From an uncultured Selenomonadales bacterium (GTDB lineage: Bacteria; Bacillota; Negativicutes; Selenomonadales; Selenomonadaceae), in assembly GCA_937877655.1 (NCBI GenBank), contig CALFJC010000045.1, forward strand, positions 1-27,418: a stretch of 27,418 nt of DNA, given 5' to 3'. The notes beneath the pieces are model-generated. The model searched no databases, was not told where the DNA came from, and saw nothing but the letters and a program-made list of their open reading frames with translations. The position numbers and the translations under genes were made by a program. Within the stretch, counting starts at the first letter, position 1, and every line of letters starts with the position of its first letter. Shown here in pieces: positions 7,984 to 15,185 of this stretch.

Positions 7984-8109
7984 ATGAAAAAAATTTTTCA
8001 AACTCTTTCAAGTGCGCAGACGGAAGAAGAACTTAAAAATTTCTTTGGCACTTTTAAAAAGTGCACAAACAGCGGTCGCGCCTTACTACTCGAAATTTTA
8101 ATTTTTTAG
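7984..8109 (+). CDS. Mini-gene 1: truncated N-terminal copy of the restriction-modification gene
   Basis: A 41-codon reading frame has a GGAGG eight bases before the ATG and a TAG stop. Its first 21 residues (starting MKKIFQTLSSAQ and including TEEELKNFF) match the N-terminus of the 802-residue protein at 8281. The rest (GTFKKCTNSGRALLLEILIF) is unrelated to that protein. Bases 7994-8047 are identical to 8294-8347, while bases from 8023 onward are identical to mini-gene 2. It is therefore a mosaic of the other two copies. An ATG at 7978 is in frame but only two bases from the ribosome binding site. Whether it is translated is unknown. Confidence 0.55.
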   Translation: MKKIFQTLSSAQTEEELKNFFGTFKKCTNSGRALLLEILIF

Positions 8110-8130
8110 CCGCGCTCGGAGGTAATTTTT

Positions 8131-8259
8131 ATGGCTAAAAATTTTTTCCAAGTCCTTTCAAACGCCCAAACAGAAGAAGAACTTAAAAATTTCTTTGGCA
8201 CTTTTAAAAAGTGCACAAACAGCGGTCGCGCCTTACTACTCGAAATTTTAATTTTTTAG
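8131..8259 (+). CDS. Mini-gene 2: second truncated N-terminal copy
   Basis: This 42-codon frame (starting MAKNFFQVLSNAQ) has a GGAGG ribosome binding site (8118-8122 region) and a TAG stop. It carries the same 20-residue tail as mini-gene 1. Bases 8023-8142 and 8173-8292 are identical over 120 bp, so the two mini-genes and the spacer before the full gene are recent copies. The start of this copy differs from copies 1 and 3 at several bases. It may be a relic of tandem gene duplication, a translated leader peptide or a recombination donor. The sequence alone does not decide. Confidence 0.55.
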   Translation: MAKNFFQVLSNAQTEEELKNFFGTFKKCTNSGRALLLEILIF

Positions 8260-8280
8260 CCGCGCTCGGAGGTAATTTTT

Positions 8281-10689
8281 ATGGCTAAAAATCTTTTTCA
8301 AACTCTTTCAAGTGCGCAGACGGAAGAAGAACTTAAAAATTTCTTTGCAAAATTTTTCCGCATCAAACTTTCTACCAAAAATTTTATCGACCTTTACACG
8401 ACGCAAATCCTTTTTGAATTCAAACTCGACGCGCCCATTAAAAATTCTCAAATTCGCGCCGCCGCCGTCGCTCAAACACTTTATTACATTCGCCGCCTTA
8501 AATTCGGTAACGATTCCCGCACGCCAAGTCAAAATATCTGCGTTGTCACAAAAACCGCCGCCGTTTTCTTTCCGACCGATAAATTTTCCAACTTCATCAG
8601 GAAAAAATCTTACGATTGGGATTTGGCTCCCTCTTCGCCTTGCAAAAAACTTGTCGCCGACCTTGCAAACTCCGAAATTATAAAATCTGCACATGTTTTC
8701 GATTTCTCCGCCGTCGAAGACGAAAAAAATTTTATCGAACTGATTAAACGCAACCTTGTCGAACAACTGTCCCTTTTCGGCGAGAAAAAAGTTATCACGG
8801 AAAATAATTTCTACGCCGTCTTCCAACTGTGGCAAAAAATTTTCGGCTCGGCGGTCGACAACGGGCGCAAGGCTTCCGAATATTTTATTACCGACATTGA
8901 GGAAGGCAAATCTTTTCTTGTCAACAATCACAGCGTCCTTTTTCGCATGAGCGGCGGCGAATTGGTCGAAAAATTTCTTAACGTCGCCGAGTACAAACAT
9001 TTCTGGAGCGTCTACGAAAAAATTTCAAATCCCCGCGCCGTCATTTCCATTCGCCAAAAAATGGACAGGATGTCCGAAATTTCTTTGCGGAGATTCACAG
9101 GCGAATTTTTCACGCCGATTGAGTTTGCCGGCAAAGCCGTCGAATATCTTTTGCGGACGGTAAATTTTTTGACAGGCGAATACAGGATTTGGGACATGGC
9201 GGCGGGCACGGGCAATTTGGAGTTCGCGCTCCCCGCCGAAGCTCTGAAGTTCTGTTACATTTCCACGTTGCTTGACGATGACGCCGATTATTGCAAAAAA
9301 ATTTTTCCCGAAGCCACAGTTTTTCAATACGATTATCTCAATGACGACGTGAATTTTTTCGGCAACGAAATTATCTTGGAAAATCTGGGAATAAAGCGGA
9401 AAATGCCTGCGCGGCTCACTGATGATTTAAAAAATCCTTCCATAAAATGGATCATTTTTATCAATCCGCCTTATGTAACGGCTAACGATTATTCAAAACA
9501 AAATTACAGGAACGGAGTTTCCGATACCGCGATAAAAAATTTGATGGCGGCGGAAAATATCAAAGAATCGAGCCGCGAGCTTTTGATTCAATTTTTGTAC
9601 AGAATCAGCCGGGAATTTTCGGGGCGAACGGCTTATCTCGGTATGTTTTCTTCGCTCAGATATTTTACGACCGTCAACGACGAAAAATTTCGCGAGAAAT
9701 ATTTTTCTTTTAAGTTTGAACGCGGCTTTATGTTCAGTTCGCAGAATTTTGACGGTTGCAAAGGAAAATTCCCCGTCGGCTTTTTGATTTGGAATTTGAC
9801 CAAAAAAATTTCGCCCGAACAAAAAATTTCTTTGGACGTTTACAACAACAACCTTGAAAAATTTGCCGTGAAAACAATTTACTCTTCGTGCTCCGAAGAA
9901 TCTTTGAACAAATGGATTGAACGCCCGCCGCGCATAAAAAAATTTCCGCCGATGTCGGGCGGTTTGAATGTCGGTTATAAAAATAAAGTTCGTTGCGATT
10001 TGATTTCGGAAAATTTTTTGGCGGGCTTTATGTGCAAGAGCAATGATTTATATCAGCAAAATTGGACGGCGTTATTATCGGGACCGTATGTCAGCGGGCA
10101 CGGAATGTCTGTCACTCCAAAAAATTTTGAACAATGCATGGTTGTTCATGCCGTGAGAAAACTTCCGAAAGTCACTTGGCTTAACAACAAAGATCAATTT
10201 CTTCAGCCGACAAAAAAATTGCCGCCGGAATTTATCTCGGACGCGGTGATTTGGAGTTTGTTTGCGCCGTCGAATCAAACGGTTTCGCTTAGAAATGTGG
10301 AATATGAAGGCGAAGTTTATCGTATAAGAAATAATTTTTTCCCGTTCGCATTATCGGAGCTTCGGACGTGGAAAATTTCGGACGCGGAAATTAGGACGCA
10401 AATATTTTTGGCGCAGGAAGACAGATTTGCGGCGTTGTGGATAAAAAATAACCGCCTTTCGACGGCGGCGGAAGAAATTTTGAATTCTGCGCGGGAAATT
10501 TACAAGAAATTTTATGCGGAATTGTCTTTACTTGATGTTCAAAAATTTAAAATCGAAGATTGGGACGCGGGCTGGTATCAAATCCGAATGTCGCTCGGCG
10601 AAATTTTAAGCTTGGAAAAATTATCTGCAAAACTTCTGCCGCAGATTTACGAATTGGGCTTTTTACGCGACGAAGTGAGATATTTTTAA
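8281..10689 (+). CDS. Type IIG-like restriction-modification enzyme (N6-adenine DNA methyltransferase)
   Basis: The 802-residue protein is a class I amino-methyltransferase. Motif I (WDMAAGTGNLEF, residues 304-315) binds S-adenosylmethionine. Motif IV is NPPY (395-398), typical of gamma-type N6-adenine enzymes of the Eco57I group. The N-terminal 250 residues precede the methylase core, and about 350 residues follow as a probable target recognition part. D37 with E46-F-K48 (in LFEFKLD) resembles a PD-(D/E)xK nuclease core, so a single-chain type IIG enzyme is likely. A stand-alone methylase cannot be excluded. The ATG lies ten bases after GGAGG. The stop overlaps the stop of convergent rlmD. 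No separate nuclease or specificity gene is next to it. Its 5' end is triplicated. Confidence 0.8.
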   Translation: MAKNLFQTLSSAQTEEELKNFFAKFFRIKLSTKNFIDLYTTQILFEFKLDAPIKNSQIRAAAVAQTLYYIRRLKFGNDSRTPSQNICVVTKTAAVFFPTDKFSNFIRKKSYDWDLAPSSPCKKLVADLANSEIIKSAHVFDFSAVEDEKNFIELIKRNLVEQLSLFGEKKVITENNFYAVFQLWQKIFGSAVDNGRKASEYFITDIEEGKSFLVNNHSVLFRMSGGELVEKFLNVAEYKHFWSVYEKISNPRAVISIRQKMDRMSEISLRRFTGEFFTPIEFAGKAVEYLLRTVNFLTGEYRIWDMAAGTGNLEFALPAEALKFCYISTLLDDDADYCKKIFPEATVFQYDYLNDDVNFFGNEIILENLGIKRKMPARLTDDLKNPSIKWIIFINPPYVTANDYSKQNYRNGVSDTAIKNLMAAENIKESSRELLIQFLYRISREFSGRTAYLGMFSSLRYFTTVNDEKFREKYFSFKFERGFMFSSQNFDGCKGKFPVGFLIWNLTKKISPEQKISLDVYNNNLEKFAVKTIYSSCSEESLNKWIERPPRIKKFPPMSGGLNVGYKNKVRCDLISENFLAGFMCKSNDLYQQNWTALLSGPYVSGHGMSVTPKNFEQCMVVHAVRKLPKVTWLNNKDQFLQPTKKLPPEFISDAVIWSLFAPSNQTVSLRNVEYEGEVYRIRNNFFPFALSELRTWKISDAEIRTQIFLAQEDRFAALWIKNNRLSTAAEEILNSAREIYKKFYAELSLLDVQKFKIEDWDAGWYQIRMSLGEILSLEKLSAKLLPQIYELGFLRDEVRYF

Positions 10690-12065
10690 CTGCGAATAAC
10701 CTGCGCGACAGCCTCGACATGCGAAGTGAATGGAAACATGTCGACGGGCTGAATTTTTTTTGTTTTATAACCGAGCTCGTCCAAAATTTTCAAGTCGCGG
10801 GCTAAAGTGGCGGGGTTGCAGGAGACATAAATAATTTTTTCGGGCTTCATTGCGGCGAAAGTCTCCAAAACTTTTTTATCGCAACCTGCGCGGGGCGGGT
10901 CGACAATCACAACTTCGGCATAATCGGCGATTTTCGGCAGAATTTTTACAACGTCGCCGACAATAAATTCAGCGTTTTTGACATGATTTTCGCGAGAATT
11001 TTTGATTGCGTCGGCAATGGCGGAAGAAACAACTTCAATTCCGATAACCTTCCGCGCTTTTTTCGCCATGAACAGAGAAATTGTTCCCGTACCGCAATAA
11101 GCATCGATAATCAGTTCATTTCCGCGCAGATTTGCAAAATCAAGGGCGGTTTTGTAAAGAATTTCTGCCTGCGCGGTGTTGACTTGGAAAAAACTTCGCG
11201 CCGAAATATTAAACTTTAACTCGCCGATTTTGTCATGAATTGTAGGCTTGCCGAATAAAATTTTCGTTTCACGCCCCAAAATAACGTTGTTATGAAAAGT
11301 TTGGATGTTTTGTTGAATGCTCGTGACTTCGGGCAATTCATTTCGCAAGGCGCGGACAAAATTTTTTTCGTTGGGAAAATTTTTCGCGGCAGTGACCAAA
11401 ACAATCATGAATTCGCCGTTGCAACCGACTCTGCCCATGACGTGGCGCAAAAATCCTTTGTGATTGTCTTCGTTGTAAGGCTGAAGGTTAAATTTCGTAG
11501 CGATTTTGCGGACGGCGGAGAGAATTTTATCGTTTTGAACATTTTGAATCATGCAAGCGTTTGTATCAATGATTTTGTGACTGCCGCGAGCATAACAGCC
11601 GATTTGCAAATTTCTAGTTCCTGGTTCCTGGTTCCTGGTTCCTACAGGAAATTGCATTTTGTTTCGATAGCGCAGAGGATTTTCCATTCCGAGCGTATCG
11701 AAAATTTCAACGCCGTCGAGCTTGCCGATTCTTTCAACGGCATCGACAACCTGTTGACGTTTCCATTTCAACTGCGCGGGATAACTCAAATGTTGCAGTT
11801 GACAGCCGCCGCAATTTTTATAAAGCGGACAAAACGGCTCGACGCGCTCCGAAGAAATTTTTACGACTTCGACGAGCCGAGCGACCGCATAATTTTTTTT
11901 GACAGTCTCAATCTCCGCCAAAACTTCTTCGCCCGGCAATGCGCCTTCAACAAAAAAAGTCAATCCTTCAAAATCATTCCTAATTCCTAATTCATAATTC
12001 CTAATTGCCTTTCCGACTCCTTCGCCGCTTGAGCCGAGCCCGTGAATTTTAATCGGTTGTTGCAT
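10686..12065 (-). CDS. rlmD: 23S rRNA (uracil-5-)-methyltransferase RlmD/RumA family
   Basis: The 459-residue TrmA/RlmD-family enzyme methylates the C5 of a uridine in rRNA (or tRNA) with S-adenosylmethionine. An N-terminal TRAM-like region (FVEGALPGEEVLAEIE) is followed by the Fe-S cysteines CPLYKNCGGCQ. The methyltransferase core has DAYCGTGTISLF, the VDPPRAGCD motif and the catalytic cysteine in VSCNPATLARDL. The family is right, but the exact target is not shown by sequence. Two short in-frame segments look foreign: IRNYELGIRN near residues 22-31 and TRNQEPGTRN near 141-150. Both are encoded by 7-base repeat arrays (11976-12006 and 11617-11644). The ATG overlaps the end of ribF by 17 bases, so the two are co-transcribed. 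Confidence 0.9.
   Translation of the reverse strand: MQQPIKIHGLGSSGEGVGKAIRNYELGIRNDFEGLTFFVEGALPGEEVLAEIETVKKNYAVARLVEVVKISSERVEPFCPLYKNCGGCQLQHLSYPAQLKWKRQQVVDAVERIGKLDGVEIFDTLGMENPLRYRNKMQFPVGTRNQEPGTRNLQIGCYARGSHKIIDTNACMIQNVQNDKILSAVRKIATKFNLQPYNEDNHKGFLRHVMGRVGCNGEFMIVLVTAAKNFPNEKNFVRALRNELPEVTSIQQNIQTFHNNVILGRETKILFGKPTIHDKIGELKFNISARSFFQVNTAQAEILYKTALDFANLRGNELIIDAYCGTGTISLFMAKKARKVIGIEVVSSAIADAIKNSRENHVKNAEFIVGDVVKILPKIADYAEVVIVDPPRAGCDKKVLETFAAMKPEKIIYVSCNPATLARDLKILDELGYKTKKIQPVDMFPFTSHVEAVAQVIRS
11617..11644 (-). repeat. Heptamer array inside rlmD (GTTCCTG type)
   Basis: Four tandem units are seen: GTTCCTG three times, then GTTCCTA (AGGAACC on the coding strand). Because 7 is not a multiple of 3, three units (21 bases) encode one 7-residue period, read as TRNQEPGTRN. 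It lies between the conserved FPVG and LQIG segments of the protein. Confidence 0.9.
11976..12006 (-). repeat. Heptamer array inside rlmD (AATTAGG type)
   Basis: On the coding strand the units are AATTAGG, AATTATG, AATTAGG, AATTAGG, then AAT. This is the same array as at 25513 and, with one base changed, as at 5557. Here it is translated as IRNYELGIRN within the N-terminal domain of the RlmD-like protein. Confidence 0.9.
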
Positions 12066-12972
12066 TTCTCATCTGCCTCAAGTCTTCATTCAGTTGCGCC
12101 TTTAATTCTTCGACGGACGAAAAAATTTTCTCCTCGCGAATTTTGGAGATAAAAATTACAAAAATTTCTTCGCCGTAAATGTCGCCGCCGAATTTATCGA
12201 TAAAAACTTCCAACCGCCGCCGCGCAACTTTGAAAGTCGGATTGTCGCCGATATTCGCAATGCCGTTGAAAAAATTTCCATGAACTTTGACGCGAACGAT
12301 ATACGCGCCGTTCGGCAACATTGCTCTTTGGTCGGAAATTTCAAGATTTGCTGTCGGAAAACCGATTTTGCGCCCGCGCTTGTCGCCGTTGACAACTTTT
12401 CCCGCGTAAGTGAAATTTCTTCCGAGCAGTTGATTTGCAGAAATTAAATCGCCCGCCGCGATTAAAGCCCTGATTCGGGTACTGCTGACGATTTTTCTTT
12501 CAACCGTGAACGCCTGACAAACTTCCGCCTTAAAGCCGTAATTTTCGCCTTCGCGCAGGAGCATTCGCCCGTTGCCGCGTCCGAAACGCCCAAAAGTATA
12601 ATTCGGACCCGTGACGACGTAAGCGGGCGCAATTTTTTCTTGCAAAAGCTCCAAAAATTCTTCGGGCGATTTGCGGCTGAATTCTTTTGTAAAAGGAATT
12701 TCAATCAGCACTTCGACGCCGAGCTCCGAAAAAATTTCACGGCGAAGATTTTTACTTCCGATCATCAACGGCGCATTTTCGGGCGCGATAACGCTTAAAG
12801 GGTGATTTGAAAAAGTGAAAACGATTGACGTTCCGCCGATTTTTTTTGCAATGTCGACGGCGTGACGAATAACGGCGGCGTGACCGAGATGAACTCCGTC
12901 GAACATGCCGAGCGCGACAACTGGTTGAGGATATTTTTCAGTCAAAGCGGTAATTTTTTTTATGATCTCCAA
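12049..12972 (-). CDS. ribF: Bifunctional riboflavin kinase / FMN adenylyltransferase (FAD synthetase)
   Basis: RibF turns riboflavin into FMN and then FAD. The 307-residue protein has the N-terminal adenylyltransferase motifs GMFDGVHLGH and GPNYTFGRFGRGN and SSTRIRALI, and the C-terminal riboflavin kinase motifs GDKRGRKIGFPTANL and NIGDNPTF. The start chosen is TTG 12972, seven bases after GGAGGG. The frame is open further upstream to 13023, but those codons lie in the hairpin repeat. An ATG at 12976 is in another frame and soon hits a stop. The gene overlaps rlmD by 17 bases. Confidence 0.92.
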   Translation of the reverse strand: MEIIKKITALTEKYPQPVVALGMFDGVHLGHAAVIRHAVDIAKKIGGTSIVFTFSNHPLSVIAPENAPLMIGSKNLRREIFSELGVEVLIEIPFTKEFSRKSPEEFLELLQEKIAPAYVVTGPNYTFGRFGRGNGRMLLREGENYGFKAEVCQAFTVERKIVSSTRIRALIAAGDLISANQLLGRNFTYAGKVVNGDKRGRKIGFPTANLEISDQRAMLPNGAYIVRVKVHGNFFNGIANIGDNPTFKVARRRLEVFIDKFGGDIYGEEIFVIFISKIREEKIFSSVEELKAQLNEDLRQMRNATTD

Positions 12973-12990
12973 ACATAAACCCTCCGAGAA

Positions 12991-13060
12991 AGATGGAAAG
13001 ATAGTTAGATGATAAGATGGCAAATACTTTCAATCTTTCCATCTTTCAATCTTTCCAACT
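12991..13060. repeat. Long imperfect hairpin (34-base arms) before ribF
   Basis: The left arm (12991-13024) and the right arm (13027-13060) are complementary at about 25 of 34 positions. Both arms use GGAAAGAT / AAGATGG modules like the hairpin at 6330-6399. It sits between the YgbA-like gene, whose stop codon (13059-13061) it overlaps, and the ribF ribosome binding site. Confidence 0.8.
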
Positions 13061-13562
13061 ATTTTTTCTTGCGCTTTTTGGATTTTTTGGGCGAGCGCGT
13101 GGCATTGGCGAGTTTGTTTTTCATTTTCTGTTCCTGCTCTTTCTGCTTGTCGGTAGATTTTTTGTCGCGTTGCATTTTGGCATATTCCGCGCCGAGCCCC
13201 GCGATTTTGTGCTTGACAGTCATAATCGGATGGCTGAGAAGCATTTTTTTCTGTCCGCCCTTCATAATCTCGTTAAATTCGTTGGTAAAACGTTCGCCGA
13301 AGCAGGGCGTCTCGCATTGTTCGCAAATGGGCTTGCCGATACCGTAAGGGCAACGGCTGATTTTAATCATGACGGTTGAGAGAACGGCGGTACACTTCGC
13401 GCAAAGTTTGTTGTCGGTCGTGCCGTGATTCGCGTTGCAATATTTTCCGAAAGTCTTGCGGATATTTTCTTTTTCGTTAGGAATGTTGTTTTTCAATTCG
13501 GGCTCCTTGCGTTTTGGCAGGAGATTTTTAACTTTTTCTTTAACCTTGTCGAAAATTCCCAT
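13059..13562 (-). CDS. YgbA-like (nitrous oxide-stimulated promoter family) protein
   Basis: The 167-residue protein matches the small cysteine-rich YgbA family, whose E. coli member is controlled by the nitric oxide sensor NsrR. Its biochemical role is unsettled. Seen are C-x-A-x-H (YCNANHG), CAKC, CPYGIGKPICEQCETPCFGERF, and the KKMLLSHPIMT segment that ends the family domain. An N-terminal basic helix and a strongly basic tail (KKSKKRKKK) flank the domain. ATG 13562 is preceded at seven bases by AAAGGAG. A TTG two codons upstream is in frame but too near that site. Probably the first gene of a ygbA-ribF-rlmD transcription unit. Confidence 0.75.
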   Translation of the reverse strand: MGIFDKVKEKVKNLLPKRKEPELKNNIPNEKENIRKTFGKYCNANHGTTDNKLCAKCTAVLSTVMIKISRCPYGIGKPICEQCETPCFGERFTNEFNEIMKGGQKKMLLSHPIMTVKHKIAGLGAEYAKMQRDKKSTDKQKEQEQKMKNKLANATRSPKKSKKRKKK

Positions 13563-13592
13563 GTTCAAACTCCTTTCGATTTGAATTGATTT

Positions 13593-13621
13593 ATTTTAAT
13601 TGCCGCGCAGGATAAAAGCAA
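13593..13621 (-). promoter_or_regulatory. Predicted promoter of the YgbA-like gene
   Basis: On the minus strand TTGCTT (13616-13621) is followed after 17 bases by TAAAAT (13593-13598). The spacer contains one CCGCGCAG 8-mer (13603-13610). Confidence 0.45.
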
Positions 13622-13639
13622 GCCGCATAAGATTTTTGT

Positions 13640-13669
13640 TTGACACAGAGTCAACTTCAACATTAGAAT
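13640..13669 (+). promoter_or_regulatory. Predicted promoter of the acetyltransferase gene with palindromic operator
   Basis: TTGACA (13640-13645) and TAGAAT (13664-13669) are 18 bases apart. The -35 box is half of the perfect inverted repeat TTGAC-N5-GTCAA (13640-13654), so a bound regulator would block or control this promoter. The site lies between divergent genes. Confidence 0.6.
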
Positions 13670-13697
13670 TGAAAAAAATTTTAGGGAGGAATAATTT

Positions 13698-14315
13698 ATG
13701 ACGCTTGAGGAACTCAGAAAAAGTTTTGCGGACGAAAATCATCCCGCCAATAAAAATCCGGAGCGATTGAATTTTTTCCGCGAACTTTGCCAAGACAGCC
13801 GCCGCATTGAAATGGAATTGAACGCAGCTTATCACACGCCGGAAGAAATTGTCGAGATCATGACGCGGCTGACGCGCAGGGAAGTTGATTCGACGTTCAG
13901 ACTGTTCCCGCCGTTCACTGCCGACTTCGGAAAAAATATTTCGTTCGGGAAAAATGTTTTCATCAATTCGGGCTGTCACTTTCAAGATCAAGGCGGGATA
14001 AAAATCGGCGACGGAGTTTTGATTGGGCACAATGTGGTTTTGGCGACGGCAAATCACGACTTGGAGCCGAGCAAGAGCCGCAAACTTCACTACAAGCCGA
14101 TTGTGATTGAAGACAACGTTTGGATTGGTTCAAACGCCGTGATCCTGCAGGGCGTCACGATTGGCGAATGGGCAGTTGTGGCGGCGGGCGCGGTTGTCAC
14201 GAAAAATGTTGAGCCGTTTACTGTTGTCGGCGGCATTCCCGCAAAATTTATCAAAAAAATTGACGATGACCGCGAAAAAATTTCTGCCGTCGATTATCTT
14301 GATGCGCACATATGA
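13698..14315 (+). CDS. Sugar O-acetyltransferase (hexapeptide / LacA-NodL-Maa family)
   Basis: The 205-residue left-handed beta-helix enzyme transfers acetyl from acetyl-CoA to a sugar or galactoside hydroxyl in the cytoplasm. The N-terminal helical domain (residues 1-60, with the AYHTPEEIVEIM type of segment) is followed by hexapeptide repeats (ISFGKNVFINSGCHF, IKIGDGVLIGHNVVL, VIEDNVWIGSNAVIL, VTIGEWAVVAAGAVV). The catalytic histidine is in TANHDL. GGIPAKFIKKI closes the domain as in maltose acetyltransferase. The ATG lies about eight bases after GGGAGGA. It has its own promoter and no close partner. The natural substrate is unknown. Confidence 0.88.
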   Translation: MTLEELRKSFADENHPANKNPERLNFFRELCQDSRRIEMELNAAYHTPEEIVEIMTRLTRREVDSTFRLFPPFTADFGKNISFGKNVFINSGCHFQDQGGIKIGDGVLIGHNVVLATANHDLEPSKSRKLHYKPIVIEDNVWIGSNAVILQGVTIGEWAVVAAGAVVTKNVEPFTVVGGIPAKFIKKIDDDREKISAVDYLDAHI

Positions 14316-14369
14316 AAAAAATTTTTCGGAATCTGCGCGGCGCGAAATTAATCTCGTTTCAAGAGGATT

Positions 14370-14673
14370 GGCGTCATTACGCCATTATCAATTAGCCTTA
14401 AAATTCAATTTGTGAATCTGAAAATTACCGTCGAATTCTGAAAGCCGCTCCTAATTGTTAACCTAAAAGGCGGGATTTTTGGATGCAATTCTGAAAGAGG
14501 TTGACAATAAATTTTTCACAAGGCGTCATGACGCCATTATCAATTAGAAAATCGCGGAATCCAATTTGTTAAACCCGTTTTTTCGGCGAATTCTGAAAGA
14601 ATTTCTAATTGTTAACCCTAAACCCCGTGATTTTGGATGCAATTCTGAAAGAGGTTAACAATTAATCCGACAA
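14370..14673 (+). repeat. Two-unit 152-bp tandem repeat with internal palindromes
   Basis: This fills most of the 415-base gap between 14315 and 14731. Unit 1 starts at 14370 and unit 2 at 14522 (152-base period). Shared parts are the palindrome GGCGTCATnACGCC followed by ATTATCAATTAG, then GAATTCTGAAAG, CTAATTGTTAACC and GGATGCAATTCTGAAAGAGG with TTrACAAT. CAATTAG/CTAATTG and GTTAAC give further inverted repeats. The middle parts of the units have diverged. No protein frame of note crosses both units. Function unknown. Confidence 0.8.
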
Positions 14674-14730
14674 TTTTCAGAAACGAGGCAGGAATTTTTG
14701 AAAAACCAATGAATCGCGAGTGGAGACTTT

Positions 14731-15180
14731 ATGAAAAATTTTTTATTTATAATCTGTGCGGTCGGAGCTTTGTTGACGGGTTGCGGAGAAAATTCTCAAG
14801 CAACTTCCGTCGAGATTAAGGAGGAAAAAATTTTGAACACGATAAAAATTTCTGTCGGAGATAAAAATTTTTCGGCGCGGCTTGAAGAAAATCCGAGTGC
14901 CCGCGCCTTTTCGGAAATGTTGCCGCTTGAAATTGAGATGAACGAGCTCAACGGCAACGAAAAATATTTTTACCTTGACAAAGATTTGCCAAGCAATTCG
15001 GAGCGCGTGGAAAAAATTCATGCGGGCGATTTAATGTTGTTCGGATCAAATTGCGTCGTGATTTTCTATAAAGATTTTTCGACAAGCTACAGTTACACGC
15101 GGCTCGGCAGGCTTGAAAATTCTTCGGGGCTTGAAAAAATTTTGGGCGCGGGAAATATTTCTGTTAAATTCGAGGAGTGA
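14731..15180 (+). CDS. Lipoprotein with cyclophilin-like fold
   Basis: The 149-residue protein starts with a lipoprotein signal peptide (MKNFLFIICAVGALLTGCG) with the lipobox LTGC, so Cys18 should be lipidated. The mature part (ISVGDKNFSARLEENPSARAF, LPLEIEMNELNGNEKYFYL, IHAGDLMLFGSNCVVIFYK and TSYSYTRLGRLE) follows the small cyclophilin-like domain family that is common in Firmicutes. Its activity is not established. The ATG follows a GGAG about five bases upstream. The hydrolase gene starts within ten bases of its stop, so the two form an operon of exported proteins. Confidence 0.8.
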   Translation: MKNFLFIICAVGALLTGCGENSQATSVEIKEEKILNTIKISVGDKNFSARLEENPSARAFSEMLPLEIEMNELNGNEKYFYLDKDLPSNSERVEKIHAGDLMLFGSNCVVIFYKDFSTSYSYTRLGRLENSSGLEKILGAGNISVKFEE

Positions 15181-15185
15181 TTTTT

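Larger units (their letters stand above)
7984..8347 (+). repeat. Three-copy 150-bp tandem repeat of the gene 5' end
   Basis: The common GAAGAAGAACTT block occurs at 8023, 8173 and 8323, giving a strict 150-bp period. Copies 1 and 2 share the downstream half including stop, spacer and Shine-Dalgarno. Copies 1 and 3 share the upstream coding half. Each truncated copy holds a GCACTT...AAGTGC hairpin (8048-8065 and 8198-8215) that is missing from the full gene. Confidence 0.9.

Noticed and set aside
7984..8292. CRISPR-like regular repeat
   Set aside because: The 150-bp period copies coding sequence of the next gene. Repeats and spacers are not of CRISPR form and no cas gene is present.
11292..11990. 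232-codon plus-strand frame inside rlmD
   Set aside because: It is a shadow of the RlmD frame, without a ribosome binding site or motif.
14312..14395. 27-codon frame starting at the acetyltransferase stop (ATGA overlap) and ending in the 152-bp repeat
   Set aside because: It has no Shine-Dalgarno and no similarity, and its end is made of repeat sequence. A chance frame is more likely.
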